From: Nitrososphaerota archaeon
GTDB lineage: Archaea; Thermoproteota; Nitrososphaeria; Conexivisphaerales; DTJL01
Length of the DNA stretch: 64,000 nt
NCBI GenBank assembly: GCA_021324115.1
Contig: JAJPJS010000002.1
Span: 1 to 64,000 of the forward strand
Direction of reading: 5' to 3'
In this document: one piece after another, positions 24,902 through 33,947 of the stretch
How the letters are laid out: every line of letters starts with the position of its first letter
Numbering within the stretch: position 1 is the first letter of the stretch
Notes under the pieces: model-generated
What the model saw: the letters and a program-made list of their open reading frames with translations, nothing else
The model's database searches: none
Told to the model about the DNA's origin: nothing
Translations under genes and position numbers: made by a program

Positions 24902-25842
24902 TTGATCACCTGAGACTTTACAATATTCATGAATACGTCGTCAAGAGATGGTTCCGCAACTCGTATTGAAGAAAGCCGCAACCCCATATCATGTGTGTGC
25001 ATAGTGGCTAGCGGGAGCCAGTCTTCTGACTTTGTGACAAATGCCCTCAATGTATTATCTAATGTCTTTATGATACGAACGGTGCCCGGTATCGCACCAA
25101 GAGTCCCAATTACTAAATCATCAATCGCGTTCGTAAATTCCAAGTCTACTACATCTCCTCCCTTTAATGTGTCTTTCAGATTTCTAAGTGACTCCGTAAT
25201 TACATCCTTTCCTTTGGCAAATATTGAAATTTTGTCTGCGAGGTATTCTGCTTCTCTTACTTCGTTTGTCGCTACAATAACGGTGCATCCGGACTCTTTG
25301 AGCTCCTTTATTTTATCCCACATGATTCTTTTGCCGTCGAGGTCTACCATGGCAGTGGGTTCGTCCAGTAACGCAACCTGTGGTTTATGGACAAATAGCT
25401 TTGCCACTTCAAGTCTCTTTGCCTGCCCACCAGATAAGTCCATGAATTTCTTGTCTCTGGATTCCCACAACTCGAACTCCTTCATAGTTTTTTCAACTAT
25501 TGCAGACCGCTCAGCACCATTTATCCCATACATAGAGGCATGGAATGAAAGGATGTGTTTTGGTTTATGACGCCAAAATCCTCGTGGCTCTTGAAATGAG
25601 ATTGCAGTAACCTGTCTAACCTTCAAAGGTTGTTCAATGATATCATACCCCATGACTTTGGCCGTGCCGCTAGTTGGTTTCAAAACAGTCGAAATCAGAT
25701 GTAAGAATGTTGATTTACCAGAACCGTTTGGACCCAACAGTACAAGTATTTCATTCTTGTTGACATTTAGATTTAAGTTATCAAGTGCCATCACCGAACC
25801 ATACTTCTTTACTAAATCGTACGTCATTACAGCAAATTCCAA
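24898..25842 (-). CDS. ABC transporter ATP-binding protein
   Basis: A 314-residue ATPase with Walker A GPNGSGKST (about 36-44), Q-loop SFQEPRG, the signature LSGGQAKRLEVAKL, Walker B VALLDEPTAMVDLDG and a C-terminal extension of about 90 residues typical of drug or antibiotic exporters (CcmA/DrrA type). The H-loop His is replaced: the segment VIVATNEVREAEYL has Asn where His is usual. The start is TTG, with an ATG five codons on as an alternative. It begins the three-gene exporter operon. Confidence 0.9.
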   Translation of the reverse strand: MEFAVMTYDLVKKYGSVMALDNLNLNVNKNEILVLLGPNGSGKSTFLHLISTVLKPTSGTAKVMGYDIIEQPLKVRQVTAISFQEPRGFWRHKPKHILSFHASMYGINGAERSAIVEKTMKEFELWESRDKKFMDLSGGQAKRLEVAKLFVHKPQVALLDEPTAMVDLDGKRIMWDKIKELKESGCTVIVATNEVREAEYLADKISIFAKGKDVITESLRNLKDTLKGGDVVDLEFTNAIDDLVIGTLGAIPGTVRIIKTLDNTLRAFVTKSEDWLPLATMHTHDMGLRLSSIRVAEPSLDDVFMNIVKSQVIK

Positions 25843-26011
25843 TCATTCTCGCCCTTGTTCAAATCAACAATCTTGATGTGGCCCCTTCCATGCCTATTTA
25901 TCGGTTTTTTGATTACTCCATTTACGTTAATTGATGAGTCAAATGATGTTCACTCTATGCCTTGAATTTGTTAATGTGATAACCATAGGGTAACTTCGAA
26001 GGTAATAAGGT

Positions 26012-27427
26012 ATGAGTAAATCAGAATCATCGGCAGGAGAAAACAAGAAGTTGATGCTCAGAGTGAAAACGCTCGAAGCTCAGTTAAAGCAATCCATATC
26101 AAAGAAAGATCACGAACAGGAAATCGAACAGATGCAGTCTTCTTTAGACAAGACCAGTGAAGAATTGGAGCGAACAAAATCAGAACTCGCGAAACTTTCA
26201 GACTTGGGCGAAAAAATCAGATCGCTTTCCGATATCCTCGCGGCCCAAGGAAAGGTCATCAATCAACAGAACAAAGCCATTGAATCACTTTCAAGAAAAA
26301 TCACAGATGGTACCGTTCCTGTTCATGTTCATGAACAAACGCTGTCAAAGATTAGAGAATACGAAGAAAGATTGGTATCCATGGTACCAAAGGATGATTT
26401 CATAACACTCCAGAAGAATTTCGAAGAGATTAATGAAAGATTCAGGAAGTTATCAGAGACGACTGTCCCAATTCACATACATGAAAAGAGCTTGTCCAAG
26501 CTGCGAGAATATGAAGAGAGAATAGCCTCTATGGTGTCAAAGGAGGAATTCATCTCTCTCCAAAAGAAGTATGAAGAAGTCGTGGAAAGGCTGAATTACA
26601 CGGTACCCAAGAATGACTATGAAGCGCTCCAAGAAAAGACTGCCGAACTTGATAGAAAGATATCTACAATGGTTCCTAGAGAAGAGCTGGTTGCAGCCGA
26701 AGCGAAGATCCAACAACTCGAGAATAGGATGGCTTACTTCGTTCCAAAGGCGGATTATGACGAATTGGCTTCCAAGATAGTCGCCTTGGCAGAAGAAGCC
26801 ACTTCTGCACCAAACTTTGCTGAAACTTCGGAAGAAGAGAGTGTTACGGATCAACAGCAGAGCCAGGAAGTCGAAGTTACCTCTCAACAAACAATTGATG
26901 ACGCTTTCAAGGTAACACCGCCGGTCACAGTTCCGGAGCCTAGCGTAACGTCGGTTCAAGAACCTGTACAGGTCCCAGCGCAGGAGTCTGCTCCCGAAGC
27001 TCCAACCCCTGTGGTTGAAACCGTGGCTCCTACGCAAGCAGCTGGCGTATCTCAAGAAACGTCGGTTCCAGATTCTGTCCAAGCACCGTCCGCCGAGCCT
27101 CAGGAACCTGCCCCGGTAGCGACCGCGGCTCCTGAATTCCCTCAACCAACAGACAACCAAACCTGGTTCAAATTCGAAAACACTGATTGTTATGCCAGAA
27201 CGCCTGTAGAATTCCTTGAGGATATAGAAAAAGTACCACTCGAAAGCATAAGAGTTCACAACGAACGAGGAGATTTCGAAAGATGGTTCAGGGAATATGT
27301 ATCAGACCAAGAAGCGGCCGAGTCGCTCAAATCAATCAGAGAATCCAATTTCGCTGGTGAAGAATTAAGGAACAGAATCATAAGTGTGATTTCAGGAAGA
27401 TATTCTTCTGTCGGATCAACTTCTTAA
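26012..27427 (+). CDS. Long coiled-coil protein with repeat units and C-terminal DUF5752-like domain
   Basis: A 471-residue protein in three parts. Residues 10-260 are coiled coil with two near-identical blocks of about 52 residues (TVPVHVHEQTLSKIREYEER near 107 and TVPIHIHEKSLSKLREYEER near 150), then shorter VPK..Y/EL repeats. Residues 265-385 form a low-complexity linker rich in Pro, Glu, Gln and Val. The last 85 residues (CYARTPVEFLEDIEKVPLES, then RGDFERWFREYV) resemble DUF5752, known from archaeal proteins of unknown role. It has no signal peptide or membrane segment. Its gene stands alone. Confidence 0.75.
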   Translation: MSKSESSAGENKKLMLRVKTLEAQLKQSISKKDHEQEIEQMQSSLDKTSEELERTKSELAKLSDLGEKIRSLSDILAAQGKVINQQNKAIESLSRKITDGTVPVHVHEQTLSKIREYEERLVSMVPKDDFITLQKNFEEINERFRKLSETTVPIHIHEKSLSKLREYEERIASMVSKEEFISLQKKYEEVVERLNYTVPKNDYEALQEKTAELDRKISTMVPREELVAAEAKIQQLENRMAYFVPKADYDELASKIVALAEEATSAPNFAETSEEESVTDQQQSQEVEVTSQQTIDDAFKVTPPVTVPEPSVTSVQEPVQVPAQESAPEAPTPVVETVAPTQAAGVSQETSVPDSVQAPSAEPQEPAPVATAAPEFPQPTDNQTWFKFENTDCYARTPVEFLEDIEKVPLESIRVHNERGDFERWFREYVSDQEAAESLKSIRESNFAGEELRNRIISVISGRYSSVGSTS

Positions 27428-27544
27428 ATGAAAAAGTTCAATTTTTCTTTTTTCAGTGTGTCCTTAGCGTAGCGTATTCAGCAGTCGAGCCCGCGTTGCT
27501 TTACAAGCTTTTATCTTGATTTTTACAATGTGCAGACTACAGCG

Positions 27545-28678
27545 ATGATAATAGCAGTACCCAAAGAGAATTTGCCTGAAGAGAGAAGAGTCGCTCTGGT
27601 ACCCGATTCGATTCAGAAGCTTCCCAAAGGCGACATCATAATTCAAAGCGGTGCCGGCCAGCTTGCCGGTTATCACGATAAGCAGTATATTGAGGCTGGA
27701 GCACGTATAGAGAAAGACCTGAAATCCTTATACTCAATCGCCGATGTCATATTGAAAATAAACCCTCCGAGTAGTTCTGAAATTGAAATGTTCCGACGTG
27801 GAGCTACGTTGATTTCCTTCCTAAATCCTTTAAGTAATCAAGCTATCCTAAAGGGTTTGGCTTCACATAATATTAACGCCTTCGCCATGGACCTCATCCC
27901 CAGAATCAGTCGCACACAGTCTATGGATGCACTTTCTTCACAGTCTAACATAGCTGGATACAAGGCCGTGTTACTGGCCGCGGAGAAAAGTCAAAAGGTA
28001 TTCCCTATGATGATGACGGCTGCCGGAACGATACCACCTGCTAGAGTTTTTGTTATTGGTGCCGGCGTCGCAGGGTTACAGGCCATAGCAACAGCCAAAC
28101 GCCTCGGGGCCGTGGTTGAAGCATATGACGTAAGGCCGGTTGTCAGAGAACAGGTTGAAAGCCTAGGAGCAAAGTTCGTTGAATTGAAACTCGAATCGAA
28201 CGATGTTGAGACGACTGGAGGGTACGCCAAGAGTCAATCCGCAGAATTCTATCAAAGACAACAAAAGCTTCTAGAGGAGCATGCGCAATCGTCCGATGTA
28301 ATAATAACGACGGCGCTAGTGGCTGGAAGAAAGGCACCCATATTGCTCACGGAGCAAGCGATTAATAAGATGAAACCCGGATCTGTGATAGTAGACTTGG
28401 CGGCTGAACAGGGTGGTAACTGCGAACTAACGGAACCTGGAAATATTGTTGTGAAGAATGACGTGATTATTATCGGGCTGACGAATCTTCCATCAACGAT
28501 GGCTCGAGAGGCAAGCAACATGTATTCAAGGAATATAGTATCATTTGTTTTATCCATCACAAGAGAAGGTGCAATCCAATTCGACAAAGACGATGTTTTA
28601 ATTTCGTCGTCTTTAGTAGTTTACAATGGGGATATCGTCAACCCCTCGATAAGTTCAGCCATGGAGAAACCAAATTGA
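27545..28678 (+). CDS. pntAA: NAD(P) transhydrogenase subunit alpha 1 (PntAA)
   Basis: This is the NAD(H)-binding domain I of proton-translocating transhydrogenase, which uses the proton gradient to make NADPH from NADH. It starts MIIAVPKENLPEERRVALVP, and has RTQSMDALSSQSNIAGYKAV, the Rossmann loop VIGAGVAGLQAIATAKRLGA and AEQGGNCELTEPG. I chose the ATG at 27545, which matches the family start; a GTG five codons upstream is open. A TATA-like CTTTTATC lies about 30 bases before. It is the first gene of a pntAA-pntAB-pntB operon, the stop overlapping the next start by 4 bases. Confidence 0.92.
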   Translation: MIIAVPKENLPEERRVALVPDSIQKLPKGDIIIQSGAGQLAGYHDKQYIEAGARIEKDLKSLYSIADVILKINPPSSSEIEMFRRGATLISFLNPLSNQAILKGLASHNINAFAMDLIPRISRTQSMDALSSQSNIAGYKAVLLAAEKSQKVFPMMMTAAGTIPPARVFVIGAGVAGLQAIATAKRLGAVVEAYDVRPVVREQVESLGAKFVELKLESNDVETTGGYAKSQSAEFYQRQQKLLEEHAQSSDVIITTALVAGRKAPILLTEQAINKMKPGSVIVDLAAEQGGNCELTEPGNIVVKNDVIIIGLTNLPSTMAREASNMYSRNIVSFVLSITREGAIQFDKDDVLISSSLVVYNGDIVNPSISSAMEKPN

Positions 28679-28980
28679 CAAGTCTGATACAGCAAGACTT
28701 GGCTATCAATTTGCTGATATTCGTGCTCGCCACGTTTCTTGGAATTGAGCTTATCCGGCATGTCTCAAGGTTGCTACATACACCTTTGATGGCTTTGACA
28801 AACGCAATCTCGTCAGTTTCAATAATCGCAGCTTTGATAGTGATGTCTGAATCTGATAACAGATTAATTTTGATTCTTGTCACGATAGCTGTTGGCCTTG
28901 CGTTCACAAACATCGTCAGCGGGTTCATGATCACTGAGCGGATTCTTAGGATGTTCAGGCGGCACCAGGATAAAAATTGA
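28675..28980 (+). CDS. pntAB: NAD(P) transhydrogenase subunit alpha 2 (PntAB)
   Basis: A 101-residue membrane subunit forming part of the proton channel (domain II). It has a short start (TSLIQQDLAINLLIFVLATF), then PLMALTNAISSVSIIAALIV, the family signature, and a third hydrophobic segment. The three-subunit arrangement (alpha 1, alpha 2, beta) is the one seen in Rhodospirillum-like transhydrogenases. TTG start with 4-base overlaps on both sides. Confidence 0.9.
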   Translation: MTSLIQQDLAINLLIFVLATFLGIELIRHVSRLLHTPLMALTNAISSVSIIAALIVMSESDNRLILILVTIAVGLAFTNIVSGFMITERILRMFRRHQDKN

Positions 28981-30359
28981 GCCAAGATTTTGTTCAGTAC
29001 CTGTATATTGCTTCAATCCTACTGTTCGCTCTTTCTCTGAAGTGGATGAGTGGAGTATCGACTTCGCGTCGAGGCAATTGGTCAGCTATTTTGGGAATAG
29101 TCATTGCGATTCTGGCTACGTTATTTGCTTTTCAGATTCAGAGAATTGACCTGCTCGTACTGGCCATTGTCGCAGGTAGTGTCGTGGGAGCGCCAATAGG
29201 TCTTAAGGTTTCGATGACTGCTGTACCTCAACGAACTGCCGTTTCCCATGCGTTTGGGTCCTTGGCGGTTGCCCTAGTTGGAGTTTCCGAATTCCTTCAA
29301 AGAGGTCAAAGTATTGATTCGGTGACTGTAGCTGTACTAAGTGCTGAGATGATACTCGGGTTTCTCACATTTATTGGAAGCTGCATCGCATTCGCCAAGT
29401 TGCAAGGTCTGATATCAGGAAGGCCAACCGTTTACCGTGGACATAACATAGTTAGTCTTTCAATTCTGGCGGCGGCGATAGCCACAGCTGCCTTTCTTGT
29501 TCTATATCCGTCCATGGAGATCTTGCTCTTTTTGATGATAGGCTTCGCATTGATATTCGGATTTTTACTTGTTATGGGGATTGGAGGTGCAGATATGCCT
29601 ACCGTGATAGCTATACTGAATTCTTATGCGGGTCTATCTGCGGCCGCTCTCGGCTTCATACTAGACAATAGACTGTTGATAGTAGCCGGCGCACTTGATG
29701 GTTCTTCGGGTCTAATTTTGGCTATGATCATGAGCCAAGCCATGAACAGGTCATTCCTGAATGTCTTGTTTGGTGGAGTTGGGGCCAAGAAGACGGATGT
29801 TGAATATAAAGGAGGACAGGAGCGTACGGCACAAACTTATGCCATTGAAGATGTTGCTACGGTGCTATCTTCTGCCAAGAGTGTTATAATAGTTCCTGGC
29901 TACGGAATGGCGGTAGCACAAGCGCAGCATGTCGTCAAAGAATTATCAGATGTTTTACTTGAAAGGGGTTGTAATGTCAAATTTGCGATTCATCCCGTTG
30001 CGGGTCGTATGCCAGGCCACATGAATGTTTTATTGGCAGAAGCCAACGTCCCATACGACCAGCTTTGGGAAATGGAGAGAATCAATTCTTTGTTCCGGGA
30101 AACCGATGTTGCAGTTGTCGTTGGAGCCAATGATGTCACGAATCCAGCTGCGAGAACTAGGCCTAATTCTCCCTTATATGGCATGCCAATTCTTGATGTC
30201 GATAAAGCCAAATCAATAGTTTTTATAAAAAGATCGTTTGGTCCAGGTTTTGCTGGTGTGGAAAACGACCTATTTTACCTACCAAATACCATGATGGTTC
30301 TTGGCGATGCCAAGAATGTACTTACGGAACTCATCGCAAGTCTAAGGAGTATGAAATAG
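28977..30359 (+). CDS. pntB: NAD(P) transhydrogenase subunit beta (PntB)
   Basis: A 460-residue subunit: about nine transmembrane helices (residues 1-260, with MGIGGADMPTVIAILNSYAG) and a C-terminal NADP-binding domain III with VPGYGMAVAQAQH, HPVAGRMPGHMNVLLAEA, VVGANDVTNPAAR and LYGMPILDVD. All the family motifs are intact, so the complex should be active. The TTG start overlaps the alpha 2 stop. Together the three subunits could supply NADPH for biosynthesis. Confidence 0.93.
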   Translation: MSQDFVQYLYIASILLFALSLKWMSGVSTSRRGNWSAILGIVIAILATLFAFQIQRIDLLVLAIVAGSVVGAPIGLKVSMTAVPQRTAVSHAFGSLAVALVGVSEFLQRGQSIDSVTVAVLSAEMILGFLTFIGSCIAFAKLQGLISGRPTVYRGHNIVSLSILAAAIATAAFLVLYPSMEILLFLMIGFALIFGFLLVMGIGGADMPTVIAILNSYAGLSAAALGFILDNRLLIVAGALDGSSGLILAMIMSQAMNRSFLNVLFGGVGAKKTDVEYKGGQERTAQTYAIEDVATVLSSAKSVIIVPGYGMAVAQAQHVVKELSDVLLERGCNVKFAIHPVAGRMPGHMNVLLAEANVPYDQLWEMERINSLFRETDVAVVVGANDVTNPAARTRPNSPLYGMPILDVDKAKSIVFIKRSFGPGFAGVENDLFYLPNTMMVLGDAKNVLTELIASLRSMK

Positions 30360-30424
30360 AAAAACTGCATGGCCTTAAATCCTATCGGTAACTACATGTA
30401 CGATTAGATTTGGTCGAGGTGGGA

Positions 30425-31249
30425 ATGTCGGAGGATATCAATCAAGATCTGACAACCGATATAAAGGTCATACCTACCTTCAGTTTTAACCTGGGTCATA
30501 GATCAGAACTCTTCCTGCGTCTACTTAAAACCCTGAAATATTTTTCCCGCGACTTCGTTTTAATAATGAAACCTGAATCTATGGAATCTCGCGTGCTGGA
30601 TGAGAGTCATGTGTCAATGCTTAATTTTGTTCTTGAAAAAACTGCGTTTGAGACATATTCTATTGAGGGTGGGCAATTTTGTGCCTGTCTTGACGTTGAT
30701 GAAGTATATTCCAAACTTTCGCGCGGTTTAAGATCAAACAAACGAGTTCAGATCATTTTCAAGCCAAATGAGCAAGAAGGCGATCTCTGCATGAATTTTG
30801 AAGGAAATAGACTAATGGAATATACAATGAAGTTTCAAATTGAAAGTGCTTCGCCTCCTGATATTCCGAAGGTGGATTTTAAATCGAAGCTAAGAATGAA
30901 TGCTTCGTTACTGAGAGATACTTTAGAGGATATAAGAATAGTTTCTGATAAGGTGAAACTCATTTCAAGTCAGGATGGCCTCGAATTTGTTGCAAGCTCC
31001 GATAATGATAGTGCAAAAAGTGTCATATTGTCTGGATCATATCAAACCTACGACTTTACAGGTGAAGCTAACTGTGAAGCAGAATACGATATTAATAGAA
31101 TCATAACATTTCTAGATTCGATGAAGCCGGCTGTCATAGACCTGGAGTTCGGCAATCAGGCGCCGCTAAGAATTCATGAGGAGTTCAGGAGTGGAAGCTA
31201 TAATTTCGGTTATGTAGCTATGTACTTGGCTCCTATGGTCAATGAATAA
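30425..31249 (+). CDS. pcn: DNA sliding clamp PCNA
   Basis: PCNA forms the ring that tethers DNA polymerase and other replication factors. From the chosen ATG the protein has 274 residues. The first clamp domain begins at TFSFNLGHRSELFLRLLKTL and the second near KLRMNASLLRDTLEDIRIVS, with DGLEFVASSDND, typical of the fold; the C-terminus ends SYNFGYVAMYLAPMVNE, where PCNA has the Y-x-LAP motif. About 20 extra residues precede the fold; GTG and TTG codons further upstream would lengthen this. A TATA-like CTTAAATCC lies about 50 bases before the ATG. Confidence 0.85.
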   Translation: MSEDINQDLTTDIKVIPTFSFNLGHRSELFLRLLKTLKYFSRDFVLIMKPESMESRVLDESHVSMLNFVLEKTAFETYSIEGGQFCACLDVDEVYSKLSRGLRSNKRVQIIFKPNEQEGDLCMNFEGNRLMEYTMKFQIESASPPDIPKVDFKSKLRMNASLLRDTLEDIRIVSDKVKLISSQDGLEFVASSDNDSAKSVILSGSYQTYDFTGEANCEAEYDINRIITFLDSMKPAVIDLEFGNQAPLRIHEEFRSGSYNFGYVAMYLAPMVNE

Positions 31250-31289
31250 TTTTCAATTCACTCATGTTAGCTTTATCTATACGTGATAT

Positions 31290-31529
31290 ATGAAATCTGG
31301 ACGGTCAATGTCAAAAACCGGCGAGACCTTATTGGCCCTAGGTATAGTACTTCTAATATCAGGAATCATTTTTGCTCTGCAAGGCTATGGACTAGTCGGT
31401 GGTTCGTTTATGAGCGGAAATCCCTTCTGGTTATATGCTGGTACAGGTATAGCATTATTCGGTTTGGCGGTCGCTGCATTAGGCTACATTATGGGTATGA
31501 ACCTCCCAGTCAAAGAGAAAAAACAATAA
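31290..31529 (+). CDS. Small two-helix membrane protein
   Basis: A 79-residue protein with two hydrophobic helices (LLALGIVLLISGIIFALQG and WLYAGTGIALFGLAVAALGY) and short basic ends. The family is not recognised. An alternative Met six codons in gives the same helices with a shorter tail. The start lies 40 bases downstream of pcn on the same strand. Confidence 0.6.
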   Translation: MKSGRSMSKTGETLLALGIVLLISGIIFALQGYGLVGGSFMSGNPFWLYAGTGIALFGLAVAALGYIMGMNLPVKEKKQ

Positions 31530-31847
31530 TTTGCCTTAACCGTAAAGACCATTGCGACGAAGTTCTGAAATTCGATGGTGGATGCGATAATCTATCTATG
31601 CAATTTATTCTTGTTATGCTGGATTCTATACCATTAATGACTGCTTAATCCAATGAAACCTTGATCTGTTTTTGTCTTATTTGCGAGAGATTTTATTTTT
31701 GAACGGAATACTATTGAGGTTGTCCCGCACAACGCTGTTTTATGGATCGACTCCTTCGGGATTGAAGCATTAAAGCCTTGCATCATCAAAGTAATTCCTT
31801 AGGTATTATGGCAAACAAGTTAAACCTCTTTCTCTTGCGCGGTTGAT
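31530..31847. other. Intergenic region
   Basis: About 320 bases without a convincing gene. A TATA-like AGTTAAACC near 31817 is well placed to serve the oxidoreductase gene that follows. Nothing else is recognisable. Confidence 0.5.
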
Positions 31848-32753
31848 ATGGATAAACCAAAGTTTGGGGTGCATATAGGAATACAGGAAGAGACCAAAGT
31901 GGACGATATTCTGTCTTTAGCTGAATTCATAGAGAATAGAGGCTTTGATGCCGTGTTTGTTTCGGATAGCTTCTCCACCTATCATGAACCATTAGCCACT
32001 TTGGCCATGCTCGCAACGGGCTCGAAAAAACTATCCTTGGGTACATGTGTGTATATCCTTCCCCAAAGGCATCCGCTTTTGGTGGCTAAACAGACAGCTT
32101 TCATCCAACGGATTTCAGGAGGAAGGTTGATTTTGGGGATTGGAGTAGGTTGGAGAGACAATGAATTTGAAGCATTAGGTGTGCCATATAATAAAAGAGG
32201 GCTGGTTACTGATGAGGCTGTAAACATTCTTAAGATGGCGTGGGATAAAGGATATGTAGATTTCTCAGGTACGTGGTTCAAGATTCACGAGATAGAAATC
32301 AACACCAAAGTTCACACTCGACCCAAATTATGGATAGGGGGTAACACGAGTCGTGCGTTGACGCGAGCGGTCAAAATGGGTGATGGTTGGGTCCCAACAG
32401 ATTTTGCCGTATCAGATTATGGTACGTTTTCCTCAAGTTTGACGTCGGGGCTTAAGAAATATGAACGAGATGTAAATGATTTTGTTGTTGCTTCACATTT
32501 AATGCTTCTGACGTCCAACGATGATACGAAAACAAAACTTATGGCAGATAGAATTGCTACTCAATTTGGGTCAACTCCCGAGGAAATGAAAGAATGGGCT
32601 CTTGTGGGAACACCTTCTGAGCTGGTTGACAAAATAGTCCAGTATCAAAACGTGGGTGTCACTTACCATGTCTTATCTGTCTGGGGTTTACCCATGGATC
32701 AGGTCAAGGAGGTATTGGATGTATTCGCCTCCAAAGTAATTGAAAGTTTGTAG
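31848..32753 (+). CDS. F420-type luciferase-like oxidoreductase
   Basis: A 301-residue member of the luciferase-like monooxygenase superfamily; archaeal members often use coenzyme F420 instead of FMN. The TIM-barrel pattern is clear: KFGVHIGIQEETKVDDIL, VFVSDSF, LSLGTCVYILPQRHPLLVAKQ, GGRLILGIGVGWRDNEFEALG, KLWIGGNTSRALTRAVKMGDGW and ALVGTPSELVDKI. The cofactor choice and substrate are inferred from relatives only. It is convergent with the asparagine synthetase gene. Confidence 0.82.
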   Translation: MDKPKFGVHIGIQEETKVDDILSLAEFIENRGFDAVFVSDSFSTYHEPLATLAMLATGSKKLSLGTCVYILPQRHPLLVAKQTAFIQRISGGRLILGIGVGWRDNEFEALGVPYNKRGLVTDEAVNILKMAWDKGYVDFSGTWFKIHEIEINTKVHTRPKLWIGGNTSRALTRAVKMGDGWVPTDFAVSDYGTFSSSLTSGLKKYERDVNDFVVASHLMLLTSNDDTKTKLMADRIATQFGSTPEEMKEWALVGTPSELVDKIVQYQNVGVTYHVLSVWGLPMDQVKEVLDVFASKVIESL

Positions 32754-32870
32754 TTTTCTCCTGTGGCATTCTATAGGCATCCCTGTTGGAATGCAAATTT
32801 TGCTTGTAATGCAATAGCCCGGATTGCTTGCAACCAGAAGGAGAAATGTTTAGGCTTCCAGTTCTGTCGT

Positions 32871-33842
32871 TCACAGATCCAGTACGACGCCTGGGATTTT
32901 GGGGAATGGTTGTACTCGTTCTATGTTTTTCGCGTCGCAAAGCCAAGTAACAAGTCTCTCGATTCCTATTCCAGCACCAGCCGAAGGAGCCAGCTTACCT
33001 TCTTTCGCTAAATACAACAATTCCTTGTACAAGTCTACATTAACACCATCCCGTTTCATTTTGCGTATTATTTTTTCATATTCCCATTCCCTCTTTGCAC
33101 CTGATAGAATCTCACCATACTTTGGTACGAAAAGATCGTAATTGTCCCATTTCCCTGTTTCAGTATCTTCGAAATCATAAAATTCGCGTGGAATGTTTCT
33201 CACCCAAACCGGCGTCTTGATTGATCTGATTATTTCATCCTCCCAATATTGGCCGTGCGACCTTTGGAGTTCTTGAGCATCAAATATGGGAAATCCTTTT
33301 TTGGGTAATTCTATATGTTTAAGCAAACCATTATTCTTTGTGTCATCATAAAGGTCTCTTCTTACATCATGTATCAAATCCTGCAGCAATTTTTCTACCA
33401 TCTTCTTGACGGTTTCGAAGTCACCATTCTGTATTTCAAAGTCTAGTTGGGTGAATTCATATGCATGCCAGCCGGTTTTCTGTCTTTCTCTCTTTTCGAT
33501 TCGCACGTTTGGGGAGACGATGAATAGTTTAGGATGCAGTAATGAACAAAATACCATTTTATGAATTATCATGCTTGTTGTCATCCTCACTTGGTGGCCG
33601 TAGATTTCTGCTTCGATCCGTTTTTCGATTGAAGCGCCGGGGTCCGGCCACAATGGATCTGTCGATTTTGAGAGAATAACAGGTAGTGTCCAAACAAAAC
33701 CTGATTCGATCAGTTTACTGACCAAAGAATTGAGGGTATAACTCAATACTTTAGTTGTCATCCTCTTATATGCTAATGACCGTCGGTCAAGCTCGATCAG
33801 GCTTTGCGCTTTGGACGGGAAAACTCCGATTTCAGTACTCAC
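32871..33842 (-). CDS. Archaeal asparagine synthetase related to asparaginyl-tRNA synthetase
   Basis: A 323-residue class II synthetase core without an anticodon-binding domain, matching the archaeal AS-AR type that makes asparagine directly from aspartate and ATP. Visible motifs: class II motif 2 region (LFIVSPNVRIEKRE, then WHAYEFTQLDFEI), GEILSGAKREWEYE and the motif 3 AGAGIGIERLVTWLC. No OB fold precedes MSTEIGVFP. It lies divergent from an Lrp/AsnC-family regulator 105 bases away. A free-standing synthetase paralogue with another role is possible. Confidence 0.85.
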   Translation of the reverse strand: MSTEIGVFPSKAQSLIELDRRSLAYKRMTTKVLSYTLNSLVSKLIESGFVWTLPVILSKSTDPLWPDPGASIEKRIEAEIYGHQVRMTTSMIIHKMVFCSLLHPKLFIVSPNVRIEKRERQKTGWHAYEFTQLDFEIQNGDFETVKKMVEKLLQDLIHDVRRDLYDDTKNNGLLKHIELPKKGFPIFDAQELQRSHGQYWEDEIIRSIKTPVWVRNIPREFYDFEDTETGKWDNYDLFVPKYGEILSGAKREWEYEKIIRKMKRDGVNVDLYKELLYLAKEGKLAPSAGAGIGIERLVTWLCDAKNIERVQPFPKIPGVVLDL

Positions 33843-33947
33843 ACAAAAACAGAATCAAGCAATGATTAAAAGCATTATGCCCGATTATCCGGCAAATTGC
33901 TATCATATAGCTAAACTTTATATCTATTCTTAGCAATATGCCAGGAC

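Noticed and set aside
31283..31648. A 121-codon frame overlapping the small membrane protein
   Set aside because: Its composition is not protein-like; the overlapping frame has two clear membrane helices.
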